Positions 16,123 to 25,212 of a stretch of 64,000 nucleotides of DNA are shown here, one piece after another. Source of the DNA: Hymenobacter swuensis DY53 (lineage in GTDB: Bacteria > Bacteroidota > Bacteroidia > Cytophagales > Hymenobacteraceae). Position 1 is the stretch's first letter; the number at the start of each line of letters is the position of its first letter. The notes below the pieces were generated by a model. That model was not told the DNA's origin, did not search any database, and saw nothing but the letters and a program-made list of their open reading frames with translations. The position numbers were made by a program, and so were the translations under genes. The DNA is taken from NCBI RefSeq assembly GCF_000576555.1, contig NZ_CP007145.1:992001-1056000 (forward strand), in the 5' to 3' direction.

Positions 16123-16337
16123 AAAAAATAGTTATGCGTAACCTTCTGCCTTGTATGTCGTTAGAAAATATACAATCGGCTTGAAAGAAGATTGGAGAAG
16201 TTACGGTGAGCAAAATTGCCGACCGTGGACGTTCTGGCAGGATATGGTCAAACAACCCGCCAGTAAAATCACACGCTGTCCATCGCACATTTCTTCTGTA
16301 CACCCCAATCGGAAGGGTAAGCCAGTTGTTTTGATAG
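16123..16337 (+). other. gene-free stretch behind the second YtxH gene
   Basis: No credible gene lies here; the only open frame (from 16151) runs into the hairpin at 16338. With a terminator only 216 bp behind the YtxH stop, the stretch is either a long 3' untranslated region or a small RNA. Confidence 0.4.
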
Positions 16338-16379
16338 GAAAGCCTCCCGCACTGTATTTAGCGGGGGGCTTTCTTTTTT
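16338..16379 (+). terminator. intrinsic terminator, plus strand
   Basis: GAAAGCCTCCCGC (16338-16350) pairs with GCGGGGGGCTTTC (16361-16373, one wobble) and is followed by TTTTTTA. The bases from 16380 to 16600 show no gene and no clear structure. Confidence 0.88.
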
Positions 16380-16600
16380 AGAAAAACCCCATAGTTGTTT
16401 ACAACCTGTTAGCTATCAGCAGCGTAACAAAAAGTAGTAACCAGCCTTTCAGGCTGTTCAGTCCAGACCGGGAGCGAGAAATTGCTGATCATAGCTTTTG
16501 TTCCGTACTATTCCAACAGTCGGTCGGAGGCAGGTAGTTAGTAACTTTCAGTAAGCCTCTTTCCCGCACGTTCTGTCCATTTGGCAAGGCTTGGTAAAAG

Positions 16601-16633
16601 AAAAGCCTCCTGCTCATTCAGCAGGAGGCTTTT
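16601..16633. terminator. terminator of lysS
   Basis: AAAAGCCTCCTGCT (16601-16614) pairs exactly with AGCAGGAGGCTTTT (16620-16633). On the minus strand it lies 30 bp behind the lysS stop. Confidence 0.88.
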
Positions 16634-16662
16634 TGATATATTGGCTGACCAACCGGCCAAAA

Positions 16663-18219
16663 CTACGCTTCTGGTTTTGGGGCGTTTTCCGATTTAGTAT
16701 TTTCCGGCTTCATCTGCGGGAAGAAAAGCACATCCTGAATGGAGTTGGAGTTGGTCATAATCATGCTCAGACGGTCAATACCGATGCCCAGGCCGGCAGT
16801 GGGCGGCATACCGTACTCCAGCGCGCGCAGGAAGTCTTCATCCAGCACCATGGCCTCTGTATCACCACGCTTGCCCAGTTCCAACTGATCCTCGAAGCGC
16901 TGCCGCTGGTCGATGGGGTCGTTTAGCTCGGAGAAGGCATTGCAGATTTCCTTGCCGTTGCAGATGGCCTCGAACCGCTCCACCAAGCCCGGCTTGCTGC
17001 GGTGCTTCTTGGCCAGCGGCGACATTTCCACCGGATAGTCGGTGATGAACGTGGGCTGAATCAGCTTCGGCTCCACATGCTCTCCAAAAATTTCGTCGAT
17101 GATTTTGGCTTTGCCCATGCTTGGGTCGAGGCCAACTTTCAGTTCCTTAGCAGCGGCGCGCAGTTCATCCTCACTCTTGCCATCAATGTTGAAGCCTGTA
17201 AAGTGCTCAATGGACTCGGCCATCGTGAAGCGTTTCCAGGGCCGTTGAAAGTTGATGAGATTTTCGCCCACCTGCACCTCGGTTTTGCCGTGCAGGGCCA
17301 GCGCAACTTTCTCCACCATTTCTTCCACCAAGTCCATCATCCAGTAGTAGTCCTTGTACGCCACGTACAGCTCCATCTGGGTGAACTCGGGATTGTGGAA
17401 GCGGCTCATGCCCTCGTTGCGGAAGTCCTTGCTGAACTCGTACACCCCATCAAAACCGCCCACGATGAGGCGTTTCAGGTACAGCTCGTTGGCAATGCGC
17501 AGATACAGCGTCATGTCCAGCGTGTTGTGGTGCGTTTTGAAGGGGCGGGCGGCGGCCCCACCGTACAAGGGCTGCAGGATGGGGGTTTCCACCTCCAGGT
17601 ACCCCTTGTCGTTGAGGTAATTGCGCATAGCCTGCACCAGCTGGGTCCGCTTGATGAACGCCTCCCGGACGTGGGGGTTCACCACTAAGTCCACGTACCG
17701 CTGGCGGTAGCGCTGCTCAGGGTCGGAGAAGGCGTCGTAGGTTGTTTTCTCGCCGGTGGCCTCGTCAGTGCGCTCTTTCACCACGGGTAAAGGGCGCAGG
17801 CTCTTGCTGAGCACCGTGAGTCCGGTTACATGGATGGAGGTTTCTCCCACCATTGTGTTGAACACATGGCCTTTCACACCCACAAAATCCCCAAGGTCCA
17901 GGAGTTTCTTGAATACGGTGTTGTACAGTTCCTTGTCTTCACCGGGGCAGATTTCGTCGCGGTTGATGTAGAGCTGAATCCGGCCCGAAGCATCCTGCAA
18001 CTCCGCAAACGACGCCTTGCCCTTCACCCGGATGGACATCAGGCGACCTGCCAGACTCACGTCCTGGAAGTTGTTGAGCTCGGGGTGGTAGTTATCCTTG
18101 ATTTCCTGGGCGTAGAAGCTCACGTCGAACAGCTCCGAAGGGTAGGGCTCGATGCCGAGCTTCTGTAGCTCTTCCAGTTTGTTCCGACGGATTATCTCCT
18201 GTTCGCTGAGGTGCTGCAT
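16663..18219 (-). CDS. lysS: lysyl-tRNA synthetase, class II
   Basis: A 518-residue enzyme from the ATG at 18219; eight more codons are open upstream but are not typical. It charges tRNA-Lys with lysine in the cytoplasm. The N-terminal OB-fold anticodon-binding domain covers about 40-160 ([22 protein letters not shown]). Class II motif 2 is visible in [21 protein letters not shown], and motif 3 in [31 protein letters not shown] is the motif 1 region. Length fits bacterial LysS. A minus-strand TAnnTTTG hexamer lies about 48 bp upstream, and a strong hairpin follows the stop. Confidence 0.98.
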   Translation of the reverse strand: MQHLSEQEIIRRNKLEELQKLGIEPYPSELFDVSFYAQEIKDNYHPELNNFQDVSLAGRLMSIRVKGKASFAELQDASGRIQLYINRDEICPGEDKELYNTVFKKLLDLGDFVGVKGHVFNTMVGETSIHVTGLTVLSKSLRPLPVVKERTDEATGEKTTYDAFSDPEQRYRQRYVDLVVNPHVREAFIKRTQLVQAMRNYLNDKGYLEVETPILQPLYGGAAARPFKTHHNTLDMTLYLRIANELYLKRLIVGGFDGVYEFSKDFRNEGMSRFHNPEFTQMELYVAYKDYYWMMDLVEEMVEKVALALHGKTEVQVGENLINFQRPWKRFTMAESIEHFTGFNIDGKSEDELRAAAKELKVGLDPSMGKAKIIDEIFGEHVEPKLIQPTFITDYPVEMSPLAKKHRSKPGLVERFEAICNGKEICNAFSELNDPIDQRQRFEDQLELGKRGDTEAMVLDEDFLRALEYGMPPTAGLGIGIDRLSMIMTNSNSIQDVLFFPQMKPENTKSENAPKPEA

Positions 18220-18266
18220 ATGGCGAGGGGTAACGGGCCCCACTCGGGGCCGGACAAATCAAGCTG

Positions 18267-18274
18267 CAAAAATA
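18267..18274 (-). promoter_or_regulatory. -7 element TATTTTTG upstream of lysS
   Basis: On the minus strand TATTTTTG fits the Bacteroidota -7 consensus TAnnTTTG. No good TTG is found 19 nt further up, so only half of the promoter is supported. Confidence 0.4.
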
Positions 18275-18398
18275 ATCAGGGATTCAGACGGATTTTCCGG
18301 ATTGCCCGAATTAAATCACGGACCTAGTCGGATTCATCGGATTTATTTCCTGTGGCTCACCCACACAGGTAGCAGTTTGCGGGAATTGTCACAAGCAA

Positions 18399-18427
18399 AA
18401 AGTGCCAGCCCACAGGGCCGGCACTTA
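18399..18427 (-). terminator. terminator of the 345-residue protein gene
   Basis: AAGTGCCAGCCC pairs with GGGCCGGCACTT (one mismatch), and on the minus strand the hairpin runs into TTTTTG. Confidence 0.8.
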
Positions 18428-18487
18428 CGTGTATATGAAGTCGGGAAGAAAAGAAACAGAGCAGAAAAGATCCGTTAAATCTGTGAT

Positions 18488-19525
18488 TTAAGCGGCCATG
18501 CGCAACATGGGCGCATCATCGCGCAGGGTGGGGGCAACCCGAGTGCGCAGGCGTTCTTCCACAAAGGAGTTCTGCAAATGCCGGGGCAGTTCAGCCACCA
18601 GTTGTTGGTAACGCTCCAGCCCCATGGCCTTTGCCACGTAGGTTTCGTGGATGCCGTTGAGGTAGCTCACAATATTGAGCAGAGAATCGTGGAACAGCTT
18701 GAAGTCAATATCTGCCTCCACGAAACGCTCGATTTCCCGGCTGGTTTGGGAAATACGCAGGCGGCCCAGCAAATCAAAAATAGTCGTATAGCCCAGACGC
18801 CAGGTAATCTGCTGCCAGTGCGCCGTTGTCCATTTATCCAGCACTTTGCCGGTCTTCTGGCTGCGCAGGGCCGTATTCGGATTACTCTGCACCTGCAGGC
18901 GGGTAGCCTGCGCCTTGATCTTGCGGGTAGTGCGCAGAAACTGACCAATCTGGGCCTGTGCATCCAACTCCTTACCCGCAATGTGCAGCCCGGCCTTGTA
19001 GCCGGCCAGCGGCAGACGATGGATGCTGAAGTCGCCATGTGCTCCGGCCGCATAAAACGAAACCGGGCGCGGATACGCATTGCGCACCACCAGCCGGCCC
19101 ACCTCCCGCCGAATCAACGAAGGGTTGGTGCTACGTACCCCGGCGGTGTACAGGAAGGCCTGCAAGCCAGCCAGGATAGCGTGATAAGCCTGCGGGAACG
19201 TCCAGTGCAGCGCGTTACGCAGGTAATCCTCATCGCCTAGCTCGGCGGTAGAGCGCAACGCATACTCTGTACTCCAGCAGGAGTGGAGCAGCTTGGTAAC
19301 GGCCTGGATCTCCGTGTCGGTCAGCTCTGCCTGATGCGCCCGAAAAAACGGCAGGTGCTGCAGGCCGCCCATAGCGTCATTGGCTTCCTGAATGTGGTAA
19401 TTAATGGCGAAGAAGTAGTTGAGAAACACCTGGGCGGGAATAGACTTGCGCCAGGTTTCCTCAGCTTGTTTCTGCTCCTCCGTAATCAGCGGAATGATGG
19501 GGGTTTCCATGTTCATCGTCGTCAT
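18488..19525 (-). CDS. hypothetical protein, 345 residues
   Basis: A soluble, mostly helical protein that I do not recognise. It lacks a signal peptide, membrane segments and metal motifs. The N-terminal part (50-130) has several helices with hydrophobic spacing (TETEIQ-like, LLHSCWSTEYALRS, AYHAILAGLQAFLYTAG), and the C-terminal half has GYTTIFDLLGRLRI and SLLNIVSYLNGIHETYVA. The length and single-copy, monocistronic setting with its own terminator suggest a stand-alone role. The start at 19525 was chosen as the first ATG; another ATG lies three codons on (19516). An HEPN-like or transposon-unrelated helical fold is possible but not shown. Confidence 0.65.
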   Translation of the reverse strand: MTTMNMETPIIPLITEEQKQAEETWRKSIPAQVFLNYFFAINYHIQEANDAMGGLQHLPFFRAHQAELTDTEIQAVTKLLHSCWSTEYALRSTAELGDEDYLRNALHWTFPQAYHAILAGLQAFLYTAGVRSTNPSLIRREVGRLVVRNAYPRPVSFYAAGAHGDFSIHRLPLAGYKAGLHIAGKELDAQAQIGQFLRTTRKIKAQATRLQVQSNPNTALRSQKTGKVLDKWTTAHWQQITWRLGYTTIFDLLGRLRISQTSREIERFVEADIDFKLFHDSLLNIVSYLNGIHETYVAKAMGLERYQQLVAELPRHLQNSFVEERLRTRVAPTLRDDAPMLRMAA

Positions 19526-19699
19526 GCTTTATAAACCAAGATACTAAGTATTTGGTTCTTGTTTGCTAAAAATATTGTCATTGATTTTTTGGCTGCAAAA
19601 TGACGCTTTTGAGCTTAAAACGATGGTTTTTGCTAGCTGTGAAAAGCGTATTAAGTAAAAAAAAGCGGGCTATAATTAGCTTCGGAAAGAACCAAAAAA

Positions 19700-19726
19700 A
19701 AGCCTCTGCACATAGTGCAGAGGCTT
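19700..19726 (-). terminator. terminator of prc
   Basis: AAGCCTCTGCA (19700-19710) pairs with TGCAGAGGCTT (19716-19726), and on the minus strand it is followed by a run of T. It lies 35 bp after the prc stop. Confidence 0.88.
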
Positions 19727-19761
19727 CCATAACGGTATCTCCCTTACGAAGAAGGAGAAGG

Positions 19762-21909
19762 CTAGATCTGGTCTTTGAGTACAGCTACAGCTTCTCGCAG
19801 GGTGATGTCCTTTTTCAGGGGTTTCACAAAGCGCGAAGTGCGGTTTACCTTGATGGTGTCACTACCCAGCTGGCGCAGATCAAAGGCCAAAGGAGCAATG
19901 GTCATCGGCTGGGCCGCGTTCTGAATAGCTTCATACTTGTCAGCTTCAGTTTTTGCCTGCACCTGCTCAGTGCGGTAGTTTGCCAACTTCAATGACACTT
20001 TCGTATCGTCCTTGCGCTTGACCATACGCTGTACCATATCCGACAACTGCTTAAAGCTGGGGCTGGCGTTTACGCGGGCCGTGCTGGCCTGGCGGAGCTT
20101 GTCGATGGCAGGCGCGCCGTTCCAAGAGCGGTACTTGGCTGGTGTGATTTCATCCCACTTCAGCGGATAATCAGTTTCCTTCTCGCCCTGGTCGAGGTAG
20201 CTATACGCGTCGGGCAGAATGATATCCGGAATTACACCTTTGAACTGCGTAGAGCCACCGTTGATGCGGTAAAACTTCTGGGTAGTCAATTTCAGTGAAC
20301 CAAAAGGTTTGATGGCATTGAATTCGGCGGGCATTGCATCATCTAGATCGAAAATGCGCTGTACCGTGCCTTTGCCATACGTGCTGGCCGAACCCATGAT
20401 TACGCCGCGCTTGTAGTCCTGAATAGCTGCCGCCAGAATCTCGGAAGCCGATGCGCTGTACTTGTTCACCAGAATAACCAAGGGGCCACCGTACTGAACG
20501 CGCGGGTCCCGGTCATTGAGGATGGTAGCTGCACCCTGGCCGCCACGCACCTGCACTACCGGACCGCTGTCAATGAACAAACCGGCCATTTCCACAGCGT
20601 CCTGCAACGAGCCGCCGCCATTGAAGCGTAGATCAAGTACCACGCCCTGTACATTCTCCTGCTTCAATTTTTCTAACTCCTTCTTCACGTCAGCGGCCGA
20701 GCTACGGCCACCATTGTCGTTAAAGTCGGCGTAGAAATTAGGCAGCTTGATATAGCCCAGCTTCTTGCCGTTTTCATTGATGGTAGCCGACTGAGCGTAG
20801 GTTTCTTCGATAACCACCACGTCGCGGATGATGGGAATAACCTTGGTGCTGTTATCCGGCTTACGAACGGTAAGACGTACTTCCGTGCCCTTCTTGCCTC
20901 GGATCAGACCAATGGCCTTATCCAGACGCCAGCCTTCCACTGAAACCGGCTCCTCAGCTCCCTGAGCCACCCGAATAATGGCGTCGCCGGCTTTCAGGCC
21001 TCCCTGACGGTACGATGCTGAACCCGGAACAATGTCAGCTACTTTGATCTGACCATCCTTCTCCTGCAACGTTGCGCCAATGCCTTCGAATCGGCCAGTC
21101 ATGGCAATATCGAAGTTGTCTTTGTCGCGGGGAGCAAAATATTCAGTGTGAGGGTCGTAAGTGTTAGCAATGACGTTGGCATACGTGGCCAGCCGGTCAT
21201 TGGCATCTGTTTGCGAGAGGTCTTTGAAGTAGTCATCAAAGTATTTCAGCACCCGCTTGCGGGCTTCTGCTTCCATCTGTGCCGGCGTACGCGTGGGCTC
21301 GGAAGTAGTGGCAGCCGAAGGCGTGGCTGTAGTGGAAGCCAGCGGCTTGTCCTTTTTCTTCGTCTGTTCGTCCATCATTTCCGAAACGCGTACCAGCGTC
21401 TGGTACTTCAGAAACTTGCGCCACTCTTCGCGTTGCGCGGCGGCATTGGCGGCAAACGTAGCCTTATCCGGCTCCGTTTCGAAGGTTTCTTCGGTCGTGA
21501 AATCGAAAGGCTGGGCCAGGATTTCGCGGTACAAGCCCTGCACGTCTTTCACGCGCTGGCTCATGATGAGTGTGCTCTTGTCCAGAAATTCATGGGTGCC
21601 GCGCTGCACCTCATCATCAATTTCCTTCTGGTACTGGCTAAGCTGGGCTACATCCGTCTGAAGCAGGAATTTCTTGCTGCCATCCAGCCGCTTGAGATAT
21701 AAATCAAATACGCGTTTCGAGAAGGCGTCATCAATACGCTCCGGCTGGTAGTGAGCAGCACTTAGGCCCTGCAACATGGCCTTAATAAGCACTTCGTCCT
21801 TCTGCGGAGAGTTGCCGTCGTTGCGCCGGTACAGCTTGTAAGAAGCCAGCACAAACACCGCCAGCAACACCGAGGCATATAAGCCTATTTTGAGTCGGGG
21901 GGAAGACAT
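19762..21909 (-). CDS. prc: carboxy-terminal processing protease (tail-specific, S41)
   Basis: A 715-residue periplasmic protease. Residues 7-24 are a membrane segment or uncleaved signal. Residues about 40-230 form the N-terminal helical domain of Prc. A PDZ domain follows (RFEGIGATLQEKDGQIKVADIVPGS...LKAGDAIIRV), then the S41 core with VVLDLRFNGGGSLQDA, and NKYSASASEILAAAIQDYKRGV, which holds the catalytic Ser and Lys dyad. The C-terminal part (DUF3340-like) ends the protein. It cuts proteins with nonpolar C-termini, including envelope and peptidoglycan-hydrolase substrates in E. coli. Its own terminator follows. Confidence 0.96.
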   Translation of the reverse strand: MSSPRLKIGLYASVLLAVFVLASYKLYRRNDGNSPQKDEVLIKAMLQGLSAAHYQPERIDDAFSKRVFDLYLKRLDGSKKFLLQTDVAQLSQYQKEIDDEVQRGTHEFLDKSTLIMSQRVKDVQGLYREILAQPFDFTTEETFETEPDKATFAANAAAQREEWRKFLKYQTLVRVSEMMDEQTKKKDKPLASTTATPSAATTSEPTRTPAQMEAEARKRVLKYFDDYFKDLSQTDANDRLATYANVIANTYDPHTEYFAPRDKDNFDIAMTGRFEGIGATLQEKDGQIKVADIVPGSASYRQGGLKAGDAIIRVAQGAEEPVSVEGWRLDKAIGLIRGKKGTEVRLTVRKPDNSTKVIPIIRDVVVIEETYAQSATINENGKKLGYIKLPNFYADFNDNGGRSSAADVKKELEKLKQENVQGVVLDLRFNGGGSLQDAVEMAGLFIDSGPVVQVRGGQGAATILNDRDPRVQYGGPLVILVNKYSASASEILAAAIQDYKRGVIMGSASTYGKGTVQRIFDLDDAMPAEFNAIKPFGSLKLTTQKFYRINGGSTQFKGVIPDIILPDAYSYLDQGEKETDYPLKWDEITPAKYRSWNGAPAIDKLRQASTARVNASPSFKQLSDMVQRMVKRKDDTKVSLKLANYRTEQVQAKTEADKYEAIQNAAQPMTIAPLAFDLRQLGSDTIKVNRTSRFVKPLKKDITLREAVAVLKDQI

Positions 21910-22179
21910 GAACTAACGGGGGTGAAAATGAAGAAAAGTCAGGTGGCAGACAGCAGCCCATCCAATGGCCTACGCACGTTGTGAGCTACCGGTTGTACCA
22001 CTCAACGCAGATATCAGCCTAATAAGTGCCCTTCACGTAGTGGCGGTTACACTGATGAAGGGGTGAAAATGCGACTAAGGGTTGCACCGATATTCTGACT
22101 GCCTACTCGTGAATATAAGGGTTCAGCAAATAACCACCCAAAAATGAATTAGCGGTGAGCAATATTGTCTTCGACAACA
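21910..22179. other. intergenic region upstream of prc
   Basis: Within the 328 bp between prc and the YflT-like gene I see no open frame or repeat, apart from the hairpin at 22180. The region presumably holds the prc promoter. Confidence 0.4.
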
Positions 22180-22217
22180 AAAAAAGGCTCTTCCTGCGAG
22201 AGGAAGAGCCTTTTTTT
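22180..22217. terminator. bidirectional terminator
   Basis: AAAAAAGGCTCTTCCT pairs with AGGAAGAGCCTTTTTTT around GCGAG. It lies 20 bp behind the stop of the YflT-like gene. Confidence 0.93.
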
Positions 22218-22237
22218 AGAAGGGCCTGACTACTTGA

Positions 22238-23071
22238 CTAGTAGCGACGAACTTTGTCACCGCTGTGGCGACGGAACTCGTCTTCGAAATAACGAGCATC
22301 ATCTTCGTTGCGCGGACGCACGCCCATTACAATGTTGCCGTTCTTCACGTCAGTCTCGTATTCAGCGGCGTGCTCCTCAGGAATACCCGAACCTACCAGA
22401 GCACCTACTAAGCCACCCGTGAGGCCACCGGCACCGGCACCAGCCAGAGCAGCAGCAATAGGGCCGGCAATGATCAGACCCAAGCCTGGCAGTGCTACCG
22501 AAGTACCGATGGCAGCAATAGCACCGATAATGGCACCAGCCGTACCGCCAATGGCCGAACCTACGCCAGCACCTTCCATGGCTTTATCGCCGAGGTCTGT
22601 GTCAGGTGTGTTGTCGCCAAAATGACGGTCACGCGTCTCATTCGACATCAGCAGGTTCACATCGTCCTTGCTGTAGCCCCGTGAGGAAAGCGACTCATAG
22701 GCACGCTCGGCGCTGGCACGGTCACGGAAAGTGGCCGTGGCGTAATTGTTGCCTGAACCATACGTCTCGTTGTTGCCGGTTACAGCACGGGCGGCGTCGC
22801 CAGCCGTGTTCTGAACAGCATCAACACCAGCACCTACTGCGGCACCTACCGAACCAGCTACTGCAGCACCCTTCTGGGTTGCGCTATGGTCATGGTGCGG
22901 GTTAGAATCGGTAGAAGCACTGAGGGAAGAATCACCGCTAGTGGCATTGCCCATGTTGCCGCTGGATGTAGTATTAGCACCTGTGCCGTAGCCGGTACCA
23001 GCCGAACCGGTACCGTAGTTAGCGCCTGAACCAGTACCTGAATTAGTGGGGTTAATCGAATCGTTGTTCAT
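22238..23071 (-). CDS. YflT-like general stress protein with glycine zipper
   Basis: A 277-residue protein. The first 60 residues are a disordered Gly/Ser/Thr/Asn-rich tail with GTGYGTG-like repeats. Residues about 108-140 match the general stress protein 17M/YflT domain (ATFRDRASAERAYESLSSRGYSKDDVNLLMS). A glycine-zipper hydrophobic block (AGVGSAIGGTAGAIIGAIAA, continuing to AGAGAGGLTGGLVGALVG) follows, and a last domain (ITEE-like VKNGNIVMGVRP...EFRRHSGDKVRRY) closes it. Such proteins associate with membranes and rise under heat or osmotic stress in Bacillus; the role here is inferred. It fits with the two YtxH genes nearby. Confidence 0.8.
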   Translation of the reverse strand: MNNDSINPTNSGTGSGANYGTGSAGTGYGTGANTTSSGNMGNATSGDSSLSASTDSNPHHDHSATQKGAAVAGSVGAAVGAGVDAVQNTAGDAARAVTGNNETYGSGNNYATATFRDRASAERAYESLSSRGYSKDDVNLLMSNETRDRHFGDNTPDTDLGDKAMEGAGVGSAIGGTAGAIIGAIAAIGTSVALPGLGLIIAGPIAAALAGAGAGGLTGGLVGALVGSGIPEEHAAEYETDVKNGNIVMGVRPRNEDDARYFEDEFRRHSGDKVRRY

Positions 23072-23255
23072 GGGGTGGGGGATTAATGAATGAGTAGGAG
23101 AGAGTTACCCAACCGGCAATTTGGAAAGGAAAGCCGGGGTAGGTTTCGATGGTGCTTAACGCAGCCGCCGAAAACGGGGTTGCGGAAAAAATATCGACCC
23201 TTCCTCCCTCTAGTACTCATTATGCCCTTTTTAGAGCCCTGAACGCGGTTTTTGC

Positions 23256-23624
23256 TTACGCAAATTTTTCGAAATTACCATCATTCTGCCAGAACGCCCG
23301 GCATTCCCGACGCATATTTTTTAGAAAATCTTCCTGTTGCTTCAACTCACGCCATTCACCCAGGCCCAGCCGTTCGCACAGCTTATAGAAGTTGTCGCCC
23401 TGGCCCTTGGATCCTTCCACTTTTACCAGGCAGCTCAAAATTGGTCGGCCAGCCTGATACTCATTCTCAGAAATTTCGGCGAGGATTTCATTAAGCCGGG
23501 ATTTTTCGTGGGAAATATCCAGATTGAGGCCAAGCTCAGCCTCCTGAACTAGGTTTAGGTAGCTGGTAGTGCCTACCTGAGTGCGGGAAAAACGAATTAA
23601 ATGGCTGCGTACTCGGCCGGTCAT
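23256..23624 (-). CDS. hypothetical protein, 122 residues
   Basis: A soluble protein from the ATG at 23624. The longer frame to 23708 crosses the upstream terminator and is rejected. I see no known domain. The C-terminal half is helical and rich in charged residues (GDNFYKLCERLGLGEWRELKQQEDFLKNMRREC), with no signal peptide. It may be a small regulatory or nucleic-acid-associated protein, but nothing in the sequence proves it. The proline dehydrogenase gene lies upstream on the same strand but is separated by a terminator. Confidence 0.6.
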   Translation of the reverse strand: MTGRVRSHLIRFSRTQVGTTSYLNLVQEAELGLNLDISHEKSRLNEILAEISENEYQAGRPILSCLVKVEGSKGQGDNFYKLCERLGLGEWRELKQQEDFLKNMRRECRAFWQNDGNFEKFA

Positions 23625-23663
23625 GGGCGGGAATAATGGGAGGAAACAAAAGCGGAATGTAGC

Positions 23664-23706
23664 AAAAAAAGCCCGTCGTACCGGGGCTAAAACCGGCGCG
23701 ACGGGC
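23664..23706 (-). terminator. terminator of the proline dehydrogenase gene
   Basis: GCCCGTCG pairs with CGACGGGC across a 25 nt GC-rich loop, and on the minus strand it is followed by TTTTTTT. It lies about 52 bp after the stop. Confidence 0.8.
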
Positions 23707-23757
23707 AACGGCAGCCAAAAACTGTGCCGTTCAACTATATAGGCTATTGAATTTTAT

Positions 23758-24951
23758 CTAAGATCGAGCTTTTCGGCGGCTCATTTCCTTCTGAATCAGC
23801 ATAAACTCCCGGCTGGTCTGGCCGGCAATGGCGGTGTTTTCATCGGCCCGCCGCAACAGGTAAGGCATAACCGCCTCTACCGGTCCGTAAGGCACGTACT
23901 TGGCCGTGTTGTAACCGGCGTTAGCCAAGTTGTAGCTCAGGTTGTCGCTCATGCCATAGAGCTGGGCAAACCAGATACGAGGGTCGCCGGGACGCAGGCT
24001 GTGTTCCTGCATCAGCTCGGTGAGCAGCAACGAGCTGGCTTCATTGTGCGTGCCGGCGCAGATGCTGATGCGGTCAGCGTGCTGCACGCAGTAACGGAGC
24101 GCTTGGTTATACAAGTCGTCAGTAGCTTTTTTGGTGGAATTGATGGGGTTCTCACGGCCCTGCTGTGCAGCTACCCGACCTTCTTTTTCCATGTATGCCC
24201 CGCGCACCAGCTTCCCACCCAGGTAGTAACCACCGGCCACGGCATCTGCCTGCGCCTTCTTGAGCGCCTCCAGCCGGTCGTGCCGATATAGCTGATACGT
24301 GTTCCAGACGATGGCTGACTCCCGGTTGTAGCGCTGCATCATCTCATAGGCCAGTTGGTCGATGGTATCCTGAAACCAGCTTTCCTCCGCATCTACAAAT
24401 ACTCGTACCCCGTGCTGATGGGCCCGGGCACAGATGGCATTTATGCGCTTCTTGGTCTTTTCGAAGCTGCTCTGCTCGGCAGGCGTTAGGGCTTTGCCGG
24501 CTTGCACCTTCTCCAGAATAGCGGCGTCGCCAACGCCGGTGACTTTAAATACGGAGAAAGGAATGTGCTGGGAGCGATGCGCCAAGTCAATGGTTGCCAA
24601 TAACTCGGTAGTAGTCGCATCGAAGCTCTTGTCGTTGCCTTCGCCTTCCACTGAGTAGTCGAGGATAGTGCCGATATGGTAACGCCCCAGTTCCTGAATG
24701 ACCGGCAGACATTCCTGAATGGTTTCACCGCCGCAGAACTGCTCGAAAATGGATTTCCGGATAAGAAACTTGGTGCCGGGAAGATGCCACTTCAGCGCGG
24801 CTTTCATGAGGCCGCCTCCGGTTTTTACCAGAGAGCTGTTGTTCATGGCCGCAAACAGGGCGTACATCTTGCGCAGCTCGCCATCCGACTTGGACGCAAA
24901 GGCTACGGCAGTATCATCGAAGGAAATGGGTGGGGCTTGCGTTACAGGCAT
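23758..24951 (-). CDS. proline dehydrogenase
   Basis: A 397-residue single-function enzyme, not fused to a P5C dehydrogenase. The ATG at 24951 was chosen because the preceding 30 codons do not look like protein. It oxidises proline to pyrroline-5-carboxylate with FAD. The barrel can be followed through ILDYSVEGE, VFKVTGVGD, VRVFVDAEESWFQD, WNTYQLYRHDRLEAL, GGKLVRGAYMEKE (substrate region) and CAGTHNEASSLLL, with the C-terminal AQLYGMSDNLSYNLANAGYNTAKYVPYGP. A terminator follows. No proline transporter is nearby. Confidence 0.95.
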   Translation of the reverse strand: MPVTQAPPISFDDTAVAFASKSDGELRKMYALFAAMNNSSLVKTGGGLMKAALKWHLPGTKFLIRKSIFEQFCGGETIQECLPVIQELGRYHIGTILDYSVEGEGNDKSFDATTTELLATIDLAHRSQHIPFSVFKVTGVGDAAILEKVQAGKALTPAEQSSFEKTKKRINAICARAHQHGVRVFVDAEESWFQDTIDQLAYEMMQRYNRESAIVWNTYQLYRHDRLEALKKAQADAVAGGYYLGGKLVRGAYMEKEGRVAAQQGRENPINSTKKATDDLYNQALRYCVQHADRISICAGTHNEASSLLLTELMQEHSLRPGDPRIWFAQLYGMSDNLSYNLANAGYNTAKYVPYGPVEAVMPYLLRRADENTAIAGQTSREFMLIQKEMSRRKARS

Positions 24952-25134
24952 GGGTGGTAGCGTTGAACGGCAACGCGGGTGGTACGCTGCCGGTGCAAAG
25001 ATAACCGGTAAACAGTGCGTACAGGCAGATGGTTGCCGCAAGCTTTTCGCGCTGATTCAAGCTAACTCCCCCACTATATTATATCTGTATTCCAAGCCTA
25101 ATTCTTGCGGGGCGAACTGCCTGTTTACCAATAT

Positions 25135-25196
25135 GCAACTTATCGCAGGCTAGTGTCGAAACTGTTGGGTTTCAACACTAGCCTGCGGTAAGTTGC
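25135..25196. repeat. 22 bp perfect-type hairpin without T run
   Basis: GCAACTTATCGCAGGCTAGT (25135-25154, arm to 25156) faces its near exact complement at 25175-25196, with one wobble pair. A smaller stem GAAAC/GTTTC (25158-25173) fills the loop. There is no T run and no second copy in the window. It lies between proline dehydrogenase and a lipoprotein gene. Confidence 0.7.
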
Positions 25197-25212
25197 TTGG
25201 ATACGCTGTGCG

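Noticed and set aside
16151..16381. 76-codon plus-strand frame behind the second YtxH gene
   Set aside because: It runs into the terminator hairpin and has no protein-like composition.
23624..23708. Upstream extension of the 122-residue protein
   Set aside because: The added 28 residues are read from the terminator of the preceding gene.
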